A stretch of 64,000 nt of DNA. Origin: Mediterranea massiliensis (GTDB lineage: Bacteria; Bacteroidota; Bacteroidia; Bacteroidales; Bacteroidaceae). Positions 55,485 through 64,000 of the stretch are shown here, in pieces. How positions within the stretch are numbered: position 1 is the stretch's first letter; every line of letters starts with the position of its first letter. The stretch is from positions 62,001-126,000 of the forward strand of contig SUYA01000006.1 in the NCBI GenBank assembly GCA_015060695.1. Direction: 5' to 3'. A program made the translations under genes and the position numbers. Under the pieces are notes generated by a model. That model was not told where the DNA came from, did no database searches, and worked only from the letters and a program-made list of their open reading frames with translations.

Positions 55485-56657
55485 ATGAAGAAGATTCTAT
55501 GGATAGTTTTATTGGCATTGACTGCTTGTGCCGGCCAACCAAAAGATTATTACGAAATATTCGGTAAAGTAGAGAATGTGGAAGACAGCACAGTCATTAT
55601 GCTCTTTCGACGAATGGGAAAAATGGGAAAGGGCATTGCCAAAGATACTATAATCGGCGGAAAGTTCTATTTCAAGATTAAACCGGATAGCTTGGTAAAG
55701 GATGCCTTAAGTTTAGGTTGCTATCAGAACAGTGAATTTCCTTCCAAGGGCTTGGAATTATGGGCTTCGGCTGGCGACAGAATTAAAGTTGAAGGCAAAA
55801 ATACGTTGATATATACTTGGGATGTAAAAGCTCAGGCACCCGAAAATGCGGTATTACGAGCCTATATAAACGATTCGCGTCAGTTGTGGGATGAATTTCA
55901 GCAGATTTTAATTTCTCAAAACAAATTGCGTCAACACCGCAGAAAGGCTAAGCTGGAAGAAATTAAAACACTGAAACAACAATATGACAGTTTGGAGCAA
56001 CTCTCTCATCTCATTATCGGGAAAATTAATGAAAACGAAATTCGTCGTATGAAGCAGACAAAGGTCGATGAAATTTGGATGAGTAAATTGCAAACATTGG
56101 CAACAAGCTCTAAATACACTTTAAACTTTCCGGCTTCTCGGAAAGAGGCGATAATAGCTCTTTATAACTCTTTGACAGAGGAACAGAAGCAACATCAACT
56201 TGCCCAAGAGGCTTGTGCGCTGCTATTCCCTCCCCAACACGTCAAGGTGGGGGAAGAGATGAAAGATGCCGATTTATACGATTTGCAGGGAGGGCTGCAT
56301 CATTTGTCTGAGTTGAAAGGAAAGTATATATTAATTGATTTCTGGAGTAGGGGATGTGGTCCTTGCATCAATGCCATTCCTGAGTTGAAAGAATTGGTAA
56401 CTCTCTTTCCAAACAGATTGAATGTGGTCAGCATCAGTCTTGATACAAAGGAGGTATGGCAGGAAGCAACGAATCGTTATGACATGACAGGTAATAATTG
56501 GAACGATCTGAAGGGAGAGGCCGGTATTTATTCTCAGTATAGGCAAGGCGGTATTCCTGATTATACATTAATATCGCCCGAAGGCATTGTACTCGAACAA
56601 TGGATGGGCTATGGAAAAGGAAGTTTGAAAGCTAAATTGGCTGAATACTTGAAATAA
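55485..56657 (+). CDS. Thioredoxin-like (TlpA/AhpC-type) lipoprotein with DUF4369-like N-terminal domain
   Basis: A 390-residue lipoprotein starting MKKILWIVLLALTACAGQPK; LTAC is a good lipobox. The N-terminal half (YYEIFGKVENVEDSTVIMLF onward) looks like the DUF4369 beta domain found before thioredoxin folds in Bacteroidetes; a helical stretch follows and then a thioredoxin domain with the redox pair CGPC in FWSRGCGPCINAIPELKEL. It should act at the membrane surface in the periplasm, reducing disulfides. It sits between the BlaI-like and BlaR1-like genes and is likely controlled by them. Confidence 0.88.
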   Translation: MKKILWIVLLALTACAGQPKDYYEIFGKVENVEDSTVIMLFRRMGKMGKGIAKDTIIGGKFYFKIKPDSLVKDALSLGCYQNSEFPSKGLELWASAGDRIKVEGKNTLIYTWDVKAQAPENAVLRAYINDSRQLWDEFQQILISQNKLRQHRRKAKLEEIKTLKQQYDSLEQLSHLIIGKINENEIRRMKQTKVDEIWMSKLQTLATSSKYTLNFPASRKEAIIALYNSLTEEQKQHQLAQEACALLFPPQHVKVGEEMKDADLYDLQGGLHHLSELKGKYILIDFWSRGCGPCINAIPELKELVTLFPNRLNVVSISLDTKEVWQEATNRYDMTGNNWNDLKGEAGIYSQYRQGGIPDYTLISPEGIVLEQWMGYGKGSLKAKLAEYLK

Positions 56658-56676
56658 ACAAAAGATAGATGAACTC

Positions 56677-58077
56677 ATGGGTACTCTGTTGGTATATATA
56701 CTAAAGTCAGCCATCTGTTTGGCCTGGTTCTACCTCTTCTACCGGTTGCTGCTTAGTAGAGAGACGTTTCATCGTTTCAATCGGTTTGCTTTATTGGGAT
56801 TGCTCTTCTTGTCTGCAATATTGCCGATGGTAGAAGTTACAGTAGAACAAGCAGTTGAAGTGCAACAGGTGCTGATAAGTTTGGAAGAGTGGTTCTTGAT
56901 GGCGCAGTTATATGGCAATGCGCAGCCGGAAAGCATACAGACTCAAGCAATTAATTTCACATGGTCGCAACTGCTCTTGTTGCTCTATATCTTGGGGCTC
57001 GGTGTGTTTATACTACGTCATCTCTATTCATTGTTGCACCTGACACTCTTGCTGAAGAGTGGCAAGAGTGAAACCTTGTCCGGTTCCGATTCTAAAATAT
57101 TGGCCGATGGTGTACGCTTGTTGGTACACAATAAACAAGTACCTCCTTTTAGTTGGATGCGTTATGTTGTAGTCAGTCGTAGGGATTTGGAGGAAAATGG
57201 GCGAGAAATATTGACTCATGAATTGGCTCATATTCATAATCGTCATTCGTGGGATTTGCTGCTGGCCGATGTTTGTGTCCTTTTCCAATGGTTCAATCCT
57301 GCTGCATGGTTGTTGAAGCAAGAGCTGCAGGCCATCCATGAATACGAAGCAGACGAAACAGTCTTGAAGATGGGCGTCGATGCAAAGCAATATCAAATGT
57401 TATTAATAAAAAAGGCTGTTGGCAAAAGGCTCTACTCAATGGCCAACAACCTAAATCACAGTAATCTAAAAAAACGAATCACTATGATGATGAAGAAAAA
57501 ATCAAATCCGTGGGCACGTTTGAAGTATCTCTATGTACTTCCGGTAGCAGCCATAGCTGTGTCTGCTTTTGCCCGTCCCGAAGTGGTGGAAACCTCGAAA
57601 GAGATTTCAAACGCCAAAGTTAATGATTTAGTTGCGATTGTGGAAACAAAAGCAACAGAAAATGCAAAACTTCCGCAGGATACCTTGAAAAACAGGCCGG
57701 TATTCCGTGTGGTAGAAGAAATACCGCAGTTCCCCGGTGGTGCGTCTGCTTTAATGAAGTTCATAGCTGATAATGTGAGATATCCGTTGGAAGCACAGAA
57801 ACAGAAGCAGCAAGGTCGTGTGGTGGTACAGTTTATTGTTGAGGAAGATGGCAAACTTACCAATGCCAAAGTAGTATCTTCTGTCTCTCCGCTGTTGGAT
57901 GCCGAAGCATTGCGAGTGGTTTCTATGATGCCTCAATGGACTCCCGGTAATCAACGTGGTCAGGCGGTGGCTTGTTATTTCACTATACCTGTAGTATTTC
58001 GCTTAACTGGTCAGGCAGCCAAAGATGCTGAAAAATCTAATGGAGCAGTGACTGTGGTAGGTTTTCAAGGCAATTGA
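56677..58077 (+). CDS. M56 (BlaR1-like) membrane peptidase with C-terminal TonB domain
   Basis: A 466-residue protein. Membrane segments surround a zinc peptidase domain with the HEXXH motif in ILTHELAHIHNRHSWD and the third ligand in EYEADETV. A further segment (YLYVLPVAAIAVSAFA) leads to a periplasmic part that ends in a TonB-like C-terminal domain (FPGGASALMKFIADNVRYPL, VVVQFIVEEDGKLTNAKVVS). In the BlaR1 scheme the peptidase senses a signal and cleaves the BlaI repressor. The TonB domain in place of a penicillin-binding sensor is common in Bacteroidetes members and suggests a different signal. Confidence 0.9.
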   Translation: MGTLLVYILKSAICLAWFYLFYRLLLSRETFHRFNRFALLGLLFLSAILPMVEVTVEQAVEVQQVLISLEEWFLMAQLYGNAQPESIQTQAINFTWSQLLLLLYILGLGVFILRHLYSLLHLTLLLKSGKSETLSGSDSKILADGVRLLVHNKQVPPFSWMRYVVVSRRDLEENGREILTHELAHIHNRHSWDLLLADVCVLFQWFNPAAWLLKQELQAIHEYEADETVLKMGVDAKQYQMLLIKKAVGKRLYSMANNLNHSNLKKRITMMMKKKSNPWARLKYLYVLPVAAIAVSAFARPEVVETSKEISNAKVNDLVAIVETKATENAKLPQDTLKNRPVFRVVEEIPQFPGGASALMKFIADNVRYPLEAQKQKQQGRVVVQFIVEEDGKLTNAKVVSSVSPLLDAEALRVVSMMPQWTPGNQRGQAVACYFTIPVVFRLTGQAAKDAEKSNGAVTVVGFQGN

Positions 58078-58112
58078 AAGATGGATAACTAACCCTACTA
58101 TATTCTTTTATT

Positions 58113-58157
58113 GCAGTAGTCATATCTTGAGCCTTAGATATGACTACTGCTTTTTTT
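58113..58157 (+). terminator. Terminator of the BlaI-M56 cluster
   Basis: A perfect 15-bp stem (58113-58127 with 58136-58150) is followed by TTTTTTT, 35 bases past the M56 stop. Confidence 0.92.
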
Positions 58158-58171
58158 AGGATTATATAATC

Positions 58172-58202
58172 TTTGCCCTTTACCGTTTTTCCATTATCTT
58201 TG
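58172..58202 (+). promoter_or_regulatory. Consensus promoter of the C45 hydrolase gene
   Basis: TTTG (58172-58175), exactly 19 bases, then TATCTTTG (58195-58202), 21 bases before ATG 58224. It rules out the longer frame that opens at 58173. Confidence 0.85.
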
Positions 58203-58223
58203 CATGTATTAAAATTAAGTACC

Positions 58224-59441
58224 ATGAAACGAATATTATTTTCTCTTTTGATGCTGGCAACTATTCTTCCGGCATTACCCTGTACTTCTGTTGTGGTGTC
58301 GGGAAAGGCAACTCCCGATGGACGTCCATTGTTGTGGAAACATCGCGACACCGGCTTTATGAAAAACCATATAGCCTATGTAAAGGGCGAGAAGTACGAC
58401 TTCATTGCCAACGTAAATAGTGAAAACTTCCATGAACTGAAGGAAGCATGGGTGGGAACCAACAGTGCAGGTTTTGCATTGATGAATACCCAAAGCTATA
58501 ATTTGGTAGAAGATATTGCTCCCGGCAAGGAACGGGGCGAGGCCAATGGCCGCATCATCTATCGTGCTTTGGAAGTATGTGCCACGATAGACGACTTCTG
58601 TCATTTTCTTGATACACTGCAAAAACCCAGTTTGATAGAAGCTAACTTCGGTGCCATCGATGCACAAGGTGGGGCAGCAATGTTCGAGGTAGATTATTAC
58701 AACTATAAAATGTTCGATGCCAACGATCCTACGGTAGCCCCTTATGGCTACGTGGCGCGTAGCAACTTCTCTTTTTCCGGAAAGGTAAACGATGGCGGTG
58801 GATACGTTCGCTATATGGAGGCGGACCGCGTCTTGATGCAGGCATCGGCAACCCACACCATTACACCGCAACTTATCTTCAACAACCTTTCGCGCTCTTT
58901 CCACCATTGTCTGCTCGACATAGACTTGCGCAGTGGCGATTACAACCGTCCCAAGGCATCGGGTTGGTTTGTCGATCAAGACTTTATACCTCGCGAAAGT
59001 ACTTCCTGCTCAGTGGTAGTGCAAGGTGTTAAGGAGAACGAAAAAGCCGAATTGACAACCATGTGGACTTTGTTGGGTTATCCTCCTACCGGTGTGGCTG
59101 TTCCCCTTTGGGTGAAAGACAATCTACCGGCTATGATGACATTCGACGAAGCATACGATGCCGCTCCTCTTAGTCATCATTCATTGAAGTTGGCCAAGGA
59201 GAAAGTGTTCTGTTACGATCAAGGGTTGGGCACCGATAAATATCTCTGCTGGGAAAACCTATATAATCTGCAAGGTACCGGCTTGATGCAGCAGATTGTT
59301 CCCATCGAAGAGACAGTTTTCCGCTTGGCAACTCCTGTTATAGAGGCTTGGCGTAAGAAAGGGAAAGTCGATATGGAAGAGATGGAAAATCTTTATGTAA
59401 AGTTAGAAGACTATATCTATAGTCAAGGTATATTAAAATAA
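58224..59441 (+). CDS. Exported C45/acyltransferase-like Ntn hydrolase
   Basis: A 405-residue protein with signal MKRILFSLLMLATILPALPC; cleavage before Cys 20 would expose it as the N-terminal nucleophile (CTSVVVSGKATPDGRPLLWK). The following blocks HRDTGF, TNSAGFALMNTQSYN, RIIYRALEVCATIDDF and EANFGAIDAQGGAAMFEVDY match the Ntn acyltransferase / C45 group, which includes amide hydrolases and isopenicillin N acyltransferase-like enzymes. It probably cleaves an amide bond in the periplasm or outside the cell; the substrate is unknown. The residue before the Cys is Pro, so it is not a lipoprotein. Confidence 0.82.
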   Translation: MKRILFSLLMLATILPALPCTSVVVSGKATPDGRPLLWKHRDTGFMKNHIAYVKGEKYDFIANVNSENFHELKEAWVGTNSAGFALMNTQSYNLVEDIAPGKERGEANGRIIYRALEVCATIDDFCHFLDTLQKPSLIEANFGAIDAQGGAAMFEVDYYNYKMFDANDPTVAPYGYVARSNFSFSGKVNDGGGYVRYMEADRVLMQASATHTITPQLIFNNLSRSFHHCLLDIDLRSGDYNRPKASGWFVDQDFIPRESTSCSVVVQGVKENEKAELTTMWTLLGYPPTGVAVPLWVKDNLPAMMTFDEAYDAAPLSHHSLKLAKEKVFCYDQGLGTDKYLCWENLYNLQGTGLMQQIVPIEETVFRLATPVIEAWRKKGKVDMEEMENLYVKLEDYIYSQGILK

Positions 59442-59450
59442 AAGTAATGA

Positions 59451-59483
59451 CACTAGTGTCCACTTTTTTAGTGAACACTAGTG
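59451..59483. repeat. Hairpin built from two CACTAGTG palindromes
   Basis: CACTAGTGTCCACT pairs with AGTGAACACTAGTG (one G-U or mismatch) across a T5 loop, 10 bases after the C45 hydrolase stop. The first arm is also a self-palindrome, GACACTAGTGTC. There is no T run after it, so it may be a terminator of a weaker kind or an operator-like dyad. Confidence 0.6.
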
Positions 59484-59533
59484 ATAATCTAGATATAATA
59501 AAAAAGGATTAGTAGAAATGGATGCATAAAAAA

Positions 59534-59579
59534 ATTGGAAAGGAAGAAGTACTTATCTAATGTACTTCCCTTTTCCAAT
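59534..59579 (-). terminator. Terminator of gdhA
   Basis: Arms 59534-59552 and 59562-59579 form an 18-bp stem with a single-base bulge; on the minus strand it ends in a T7 run. It lies 31 bases past the gdhA stop. Confidence 0.82.
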
Positions 59580-59610
59580 CTTTCTATTTAAGTATGATTA
59601 TATCAGTTTC

Positions 59611-60948
59611 TTAAACAATGCCTTGTGCCATCATTGCTTTGGCAACCTTCATAAAGCCGGCAATATTGGCACCCTTAACATAGTTTACATAACCATCTTC
59701 TTCAGTACCATATTTTACACAATTCTCGTGGATGTTCTCCATGATGTAGTGTAGTTTGGCATCCACCTCTTCCGAACTCCATGAGATGCGTTCAGAGTTT
59801 TGCGTCATTTCAAGACCAGATACCGACACACCACCTGCGTTAGCAGCTTTACCCGGTGCATAGAGAATCTTTGCATCTTGGAATACCTTGATGGCTTCGG
59901 GAGTAGAGGGCATATTGGCTCCTTCGCTTACTGCAATTACACCGTTGGCAATGAGTTGGCGTGCATGGTCGCCGTTCAATTCGTTTTGAGTAGCCGAAGG
60001 CAATGCTATATCAGCCTTTTCTCCCCAAGGCTTGGCACCTTCTACATACTTCACACCCGGATATTGTTCGGCATATTCGCGGATACGGCCACGATACAAG
60101 TTCTTCAATTCCATGATGTAATCCAACTTCTCACGATCGATACCGTCAGGATCATATACATAACCGTCAGAGTCGGACATGGTCATTACCTTACCACCCA
60201 GTTGCAACACCTTTTCGGCAGTGTATTGGGCCACGTTGCCCGAACCGGAAATAAGTACTTTCTTGCCTTGCAAATCCATACCTTTGGTCTTCAACATTTC
60301 CATTAAGAAATATACGTTGCCATAACCGGTAGCTTCGGGACGAATCAACGAACCACCAAACTCACGACCCTTGCCGGTAAATGTGCCGGTAAATTCGCGA
60401 GTCAACTTTTTATACATACCAAACATGAAACCTACTTCACGACCACCCACACCGATGTCACCGGCCGGAACGTCCATATCCGGACCTACATGACGCCACA
60501 ATTCAAGCATGAAAGCTTGGCAGAAGCGCATTACTTCGGCTGCACTCTTACCGCGGGGTGAAAAGTCTGAACCACCTTTGCCACCGCCCATAGGCAATGT
60601 AGTCAATGAATTCTTGAAAGTTTGTTCGAATGCCAAGAACTTCAAGATACCTAAGTTAACCGATGCATGGAAACGGATGCCACCTTTGTAGGGGCCAATG
60701 GCATTGTTATGTTGTACACGATAGCCCATATTTGTTTGTACATTACCCTTATCATCTACCCAAGTTACACGGAATTGGAAAACACGATCGGGAATACACA
60801 AACGTTCTATCAAGTTTGCTTTATCAAATTCTGGATGTTTGTTGTATTCTTCTTCAATGGTTCCTAAAACTTCTTCTACCGCTTGATGATATTCCGGTTC
60901 GTTAGGGAATCTTCTTTTCAAGTCTTCTAATACCTTAGCTGCATTCAT
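59611..60948 (-). CDS. gdhA: NADP-type glutamate dehydrogenase
   Basis: Makes glutamate from 2-oxoglutarate and ammonia, the main ammonia-assimilation step in these anaerobes. The frame opens at 61011, over the promoter; ATG 60948 (MNAAKVLEDLKRRFPNEPEY) gives the usual length of 445 residues. Motifs: PMGGGKGGSDFSPRGKS with the catalytic Lys, DVPAGDIGVGGREVGFMFG, SGSGNVAQYTAEKVLQLGG (nucleotide fold) and EGANMPSTPEAI. Length and sequence fit the hexameric anabolic type. Single-gene transcript with a perfect promoter and a terminator. Confidence 0.97.
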   Translation of the reverse strand: MNAAKVLEDLKRRFPNEPEYHQAVEEVLGTIEEEYNKHPEFDKANLIERLCIPDRVFQFRVTWVDDKGNVQTNMGYRVQHNNAIGPYKGGIRFHASVNLGILKFLAFEQTFKNSLTTLPMGGGKGGSDFSPRGKSAAEVMRFCQAFMLELWRHVGPDMDVPAGDIGVGGREVGFMFGMYKKLTREFTGTFTGKGREFGGSLIRPEATGYGNVYFLMEMLKTKGMDLQGKKVLISGSGNVAQYTAEKVLQLGGKVMTMSDSDGYVYDPDGIDREKLDYIMELKNLYRGRIREYAEQYPGVKYVEGAKPWGEKADIALPSATQNELNGDHARQLIANGVIAVSEGANMPSTPEAIKVFQDAKILYAPGKAANAGGVSVSGLEMTQNSERISWSSEEVDAKLHYIMENIHENCVKYGTEEDGYVNYVKGANIAGFMKVAKAMMAQGIV

Positions 60949-61008
60949 AATTCTAATTTTTAGTTTGTTTTTATTTCTTTTTGTTCTTATTCTCTTTGAA
61001 ATCGGTTG

Positions 61009-61039
61009 CAAAAGTATATATAACTATGATATATACAAA
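61009..61039 (-). promoter_or_regulatory. Consensus promoter of gdhA
   Basis: On the minus strand TTTG (61039-61036), exactly 19 bases, then TACTTTTG (61016-61009). The leader before ATG 60948 is about 54 bases. Confidence 0.85.
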
Positions 61040-61140
61040 CAAAATTGAAAGAAATTGTTTGTTTTAAAAGCAATTTTATTGTTTTCTGGCTAAAAAACGA
61101 ATAAAAAGATAGTATTTATAGATTTTACTTACACTTTATC

Positions 61141-61335
61141 TCATTCTTTCTTCGGATTCTTGTAAATGGGTAGAAGGATGAAAGCACTGGCCAATAAAAG
61201 TGTTACAATGGTAGGGCCGTCAATGCGTTCGGCACCGGTCAATACCATGTAGCACAACGATGCCCATAACAATACAATGCAGATAATCTGGCTTTTTGAA
61301 AGTTTTCTTTTTTTATTCTTATCCATATTAATCAT
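61141..61335 (-). CDS. Small two-span membrane protein
   Basis: A 64-residue protein, start MINMDKNKKRKLSKSQ; an in-frame ATG at 61326 is also usable. Two hydrophobic segments (IICIVLLWASLCYMVLTGA and IVTLLLASAFILLPIY) are linked by a short loop, with a basic N terminus and a lysine-rich tail. The gene begins directly after the DUF554 stop codon, so translation is coupled. No known family recognised. Confidence 0.78.
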   Translation of the reverse strand: MINMDKNKKRKLSKSQIICIVLLWASLCYMVLTGAERIDGPTIVTLLLASAFILLPIYKNPKKE

Positions 61336-62019
61336 TTAGAATCCGAATAGATGTTTCAATAAGAAAAAAGCTACCGGTACCAATAACGCCGGAAGCAAGT
61401 TCAGTGTCTTGCAATCTTTTATTTCCAAGATACTCAATCCCGATGCAGCAATCAATATACCACCCACTACCGATATTTCGGTAACTAATGTGTCAGGAAT
61501 GATGTTACCGGCCATGTAGGTAATAAGATATATGCTACCTTGCCATAAGAAAAGTACCGGTGCTGCAAGTACCATACCAATGCCATAGGTAGTAGCCAAT
61601 ACGGCCGAAGTTACTAAATCGAGCGTAGCATTGGTAAACAGATAGGTGTTGTCGCCATATAAAGCACTCATAACCGGACCTACAATGGATAAGGTACCGA
61701 TGCAATAGAGCAGGATGCCGGTTGATAATCCTTGTGCCAGGTTGGAGGTTGAGAAGCGTGATACCAATCGTTTGAATCGTCCGTCTATATCCATCATGGT
61801 TCCAACTAATCCACCACCGGCCAGACTGATAATGAATAATACCGGGTATTCGCTTTTTGGCAAGTGGTTGCTGACGGCATTAAAGCCTAAAGCTAACGAA
61901 GCCAAGCCCATAGCAGTAAACATTACTTTTTGATATTCGGGCTTGATGCCTTTCTTGACAAAATGTCCAAATACACTGCCGGTAATGATGGTTATCGTGT
62001 TTACAATGGTTCCTAACAT
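61336..62019 (-). CDS. DUF554 family membrane protein
   Basis: A 227-residue protein with about six hydrophobic segments. The N terminus MLGTIVNTITIITGSVFGHF, the block MFTAMGLASLALGFNAVSNH and the C-terminal SVVGGILIAASGLSILEIKD match the DUF554 family, thought to be transporters of unknown substrate. It lies 33 bases after the malic enzyme stop and directly before the 64-residue protein, so the three are probably one operon. Confidence 0.9.
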   Translation of the reverse strand: MLGTIVNTITIITGSVFGHFVKKGIKPEYQKVMFTAMGLASLALGFNAVSNHLPKSEYPVLFIISLAGGGLVGTMMDIDGRFKRLVSRFSTSNLAQGLSTGILLYCIGTLSIVGPVMSALYGDNTYLFTNATLDLVTSAVLATTYGIGMVLAAPVLFLWQGSIYLITYMAGNIIPDTLVTEISVVGGILIAASGLSILEIKDCKTLNLLPALLVPVAFFLLKHLFGF

Positions 62020-62052
62020 ATTTCTTTTTGATTATACTTTATAAGTGGGCTA

Positions 62053-64000
62053 TTAACAGTCACATGTTTTCTTCTTTTCTACAATGGCATCGATAACAGC
62101 TACTGCAGTGAGGTTTACAATGTCGCGCACCGAACTTTCAAAGTCTGTAAAGTGAATAGGCTTGTTCAATCCCATTTGGATAGGACCAATAAACTCGGCA
62201 TCACTATCCATGGCCTGCAACAATTTATAGGAAATGTTGGCCGAGCTGAGATTAGGGAAAATAAGTGTATTCACATCCTTTCCTTTCAGACGGGTAAAGG
62301 GATACTTTTTGTCGCGTACATCTTTATTTAGTGCAAAATTGATTTGCATTTCTCCATCTATGGCCCATTCAGGATGTTCCTCTTGCAATATCTTGATAGC
62401 TTCATGAACGGAGGCCGGACTTCCGTCGGTATCGGCACCGAAGTTAGAATAGCTCAGCATGGCCATTACCGGTGTGTGATTAAAGAAGCGTACAGTTTCT
62501 TCAGTCAGTTTGGCTACATCCATCAAAGTTTCTGTGTCGGGATGACGATTGATAAGCGTATCTGCCAGGAAAAGCGTACCTTTCTTGCTGTTTAAGATAT
62601 GCATGGTACCAAAATGTTTGTAGCAAGGGCGAATGCCTATGACCTCCTTGGCTACCTTAATGGTATTGCTGTATTTGGTATAAAGGCCGGTAATGAATGC
62701 ATCGGCTTCACCGGTTTCTACCATCATCATACCAAAGTAGTTGCGTTCAAACATTTTATCGTTAGCCTCTTCGTAAGTAGCTCCTTCTCTGGCACGTTTC
62801 TCGGCTAAGATACGGGCATATCGTTCGCGTCGGGGTGCTTCGTTAGGATGACGCAGGTTTACAATTTCAATACCTTCTAGACTTAAATCCAACTCTTTAG
62901 CCAACTTGGTAATGGCTTCATCGTTGCCCAACACGATGGGATGACAGATACCTTCTGCTTTAGCCTCTACAGCAGCCTTCAGCATATTAGGATGGATACC
63001 TTCGGCGAAAACTACTCGTTGGGGGTTGCGTCGTGCCGTTTCGCGCAGTTGGCGGGTTAGTTTACTTTCTTGTCCCATCAGTTCCTTCAGGTGTTGGCAA
63101 TAGCCATCCCAATCGGTGATGGGTTTGCGTGCCACACCACTTTCCATGGCAGCGCGAGCTACGGCCATCGATACTTCTGTGATAAGGCGTGGGTCAACCG
63201 GCTTAGGGATGAAGTAGTCCGGACCAAACGTAAAGTTGTTGACGCGATAGGCTTCATTTACTACGTCGGGTACAGGCTGTTTGGCCAAGTCGGCAATGGC
63301 ATGAACAGCAGCCAGTTTCATCTCTTCATTGATGGCTGTAGCCGCTACATCCAATGCACCACGGAAGATATAAGGGAATCCGATTACATTATTAATCTGA
63401 TTGGGATAGTCGCTTCGTCCGGTTGACATCAGTACATCGGGACGTGCAGCCATGGCATCTTCATAAGATATTTCAGGTACGGGGTTTGCCAAGGCAAATA
63501 CGATGGGGTTGTTAGCCATCGAGCGTACCATTTCTTGAGTCAGCACATTGCCTTTTGAGAGTCCCAAGAATACATCGGCTCCTTTCACTGCCTCTTCCAA
63601 TGTATGCAGGTCGCGGCGGTTGGTGGCAAAGTAACGTTTGGTTTCATCCAAATTTACCCGGTCGCTGGTGATAACCCCTTTCGAGTCGAGCATGATGATG
63701 TTTTCGTGAGTGGCTCCCAATGCTTCATAAAGTTTGGTACAAGAAATGGCAGCAGCACCGGCACCGTTTACCACTATTTTCACCTCTTCTATTTTCTTTC
63801 CTGCTACGTCCAATGCATTAAGTAATCCGGCCGATGAGATAATGGCTGTGCCGTGTTGGTCGTCGTGCATCACGGGGATGTCCAATTCTTCTTTCAGTCG
63901 GCGTTCTATTTCAAAACATTCGGGTGCTTTGATGTCTTCCAGGTTGATGCCACCGAATGTAGGTGCTATGGCTTTTACTGCTTCGATGAACTTGTCGGGA
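62053..64000 (-). CDS. maeB: NADP-dependent malic enzyme with phosphotransacetylase-like domain, 5' partial
   Basis: Decarboxylates malate to pyruvate, making NADPH. The frame continues to the right window edge, so the N-terminal part is missing; about 648 residues are visible. The malic-enzyme core includes [20 protein letters not shown] and [20 protein letters not shown] (metal and substrate site), then the NAD-binding part with [20 protein letters not shown]. From about 330 residues before the C terminus a phosphate acetyltransferase-like domain follows ([40 protein letters not shown]), which in MaeB is regulatory. The C terminus ends KKKTCDC. The two-domain layout identifies MaeB. Confidence 0.95.
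   Translation of the reverse strand, partial: PDKFIEAVKAIAPTFGGINLEDIKAPECFEIERRLKEELDIPVMHDDQHGTAIISSAGLLNALDVAGKKIEEVKIVVNGAGAAAISCTKLYEALGATHENIIMLDSKGVITSDRVNLDETKRYFATNRRDLHTLEEAVKGADVFLGLSKGNVLTQEMVRSMANNPIVFALANPVPEISYEDAMAARPDVLMSTGRSDYPNQINNVIGFPYIFRGALDVAATAINEEMKLAAVHAIADLAKQPVPDVVNEAYRVNNFTFGPDYFIPKPVDPRLITEVSMAVARAAMESGVARKPITDWDGYCQHLKELMGQESKLTRQLRETARRNPQRVVFAEGIHPNMLKAAVEAKAEGICHPIVLGNDEAITKLAKELDLSLEGIEIVNLRHPNEAPRRERYARILAEKRAREGATYEEANDKMFERNYFGMMMVETGEADAFITGLYTKYSNTIKVAKEVIGIRPCYKHFGTMHILNSKKGTLFLADTLINRHPDTETLMDVAKLTEETVRFFNHTPVMAMLSYSNFGADTDGSPASVHEAIKILQEEHPEWAIDGEMQINFALNKDVRDKKYPFTRLKGKDVNTLIFPNLSSANISYKLLQAMDSDAEFIGPIQMGLNKPIHFTDFESSVRDIVNLTAVAVIDAIVEKKKTCDC

Noticed and set aside
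58224..58283. Lipoprotein signal on the C45 hydrolase
   Set aside because: The residue before the Cys is proline, which signal peptidase II does not accept, and the family uses this Cys as the N-terminal nucleophile.

Overview
The window is a stretch of Bacteroidales chromosome, most likely Bacteroidaceae (Bacteroides or Phocaeicola type). Three things support this: strong promoters follow the phylum-specific pattern TTTG-N19-TAnnTTTG (clear copies before trpS, tig, gdhA and a C45-family hydrolase gene); there are fimbrillin-like surface proteins; and several blocks have the gene order I know from Bacteroides (parA-parB-DUF5683-transglycosylase-rsh, tig-clpP-clpX-recQ, guaB-three foldase genes-OstA-mutL). 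No rRNA or tRNA gene, insertion sequence, integrase or CRISPR array was seen.

Layout. 1-6.7 kb: two paralogous fimbrillin-like proteins with beta-helix-like tails, the first cut by the window edge. 6.9-16.3 kb: recycling and metabolic genes (anmK, M20 peptidase, aroC, cysteine desulfidase family, meaB, DUF1573, pepD), interrupted at 14.4-14.8 kb by an unannotated unit of two very small ORFs with its own promoter, upstream dyads and terminator. 16.5-29.1 kb: cardiolipin synthase, rsmD, DUF3822, a helicase, a YitT protein, alaS, an M23 peptidase, a MerR regulator and rsh. 29.2-32.9 kb: lytic transglycosylase, DUF5683, parB, parA. 33.7-35.5 kb: an AAA ATPase/DUF4435 (Toprim-like) pair resembling the PARIS phage-defence arrangement. 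35.6-50.7 kb: tig, clpP, clpX, recQ, guaB, three parvulin/SurA-like envelope foldases, an OstA/LptA-like protein, a small membrane protein and mutL. 50.7-59.4 kb: trpS, an SPFH protein with a hydrolase and a ribbon-helix-helix protein, a BlaI/thioredoxin-like/BlaR1-like cluster and a C45 hydrolase. 59.6-64 kb: gdhA, two small membrane-protein genes and the malic enzyme gene, cut by the right edge.

The most unusual signal is a family of intergenic arrays. At 4163-4290 and 51983-52088 an 18-bp dyad, GTTTCC-N6-GGAAAC, repeats with an exact 22-bp period (18 bp plus a 4-bp spacer that varies). At 33424-33582 a related GTTTC-N7/8-GAAAC array repeats every 22-23 bp. The centres and spacers differ from copy to copy while the arms are conserved, so the arms and the period appear to be what is maintained. 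The arrays lie in three unrelated gene neighbourhoods. I do not recognise a named family for them.

The second candidate for something undescribed is the two-peptide unit at 14309-14777 (28 and 46 residues).
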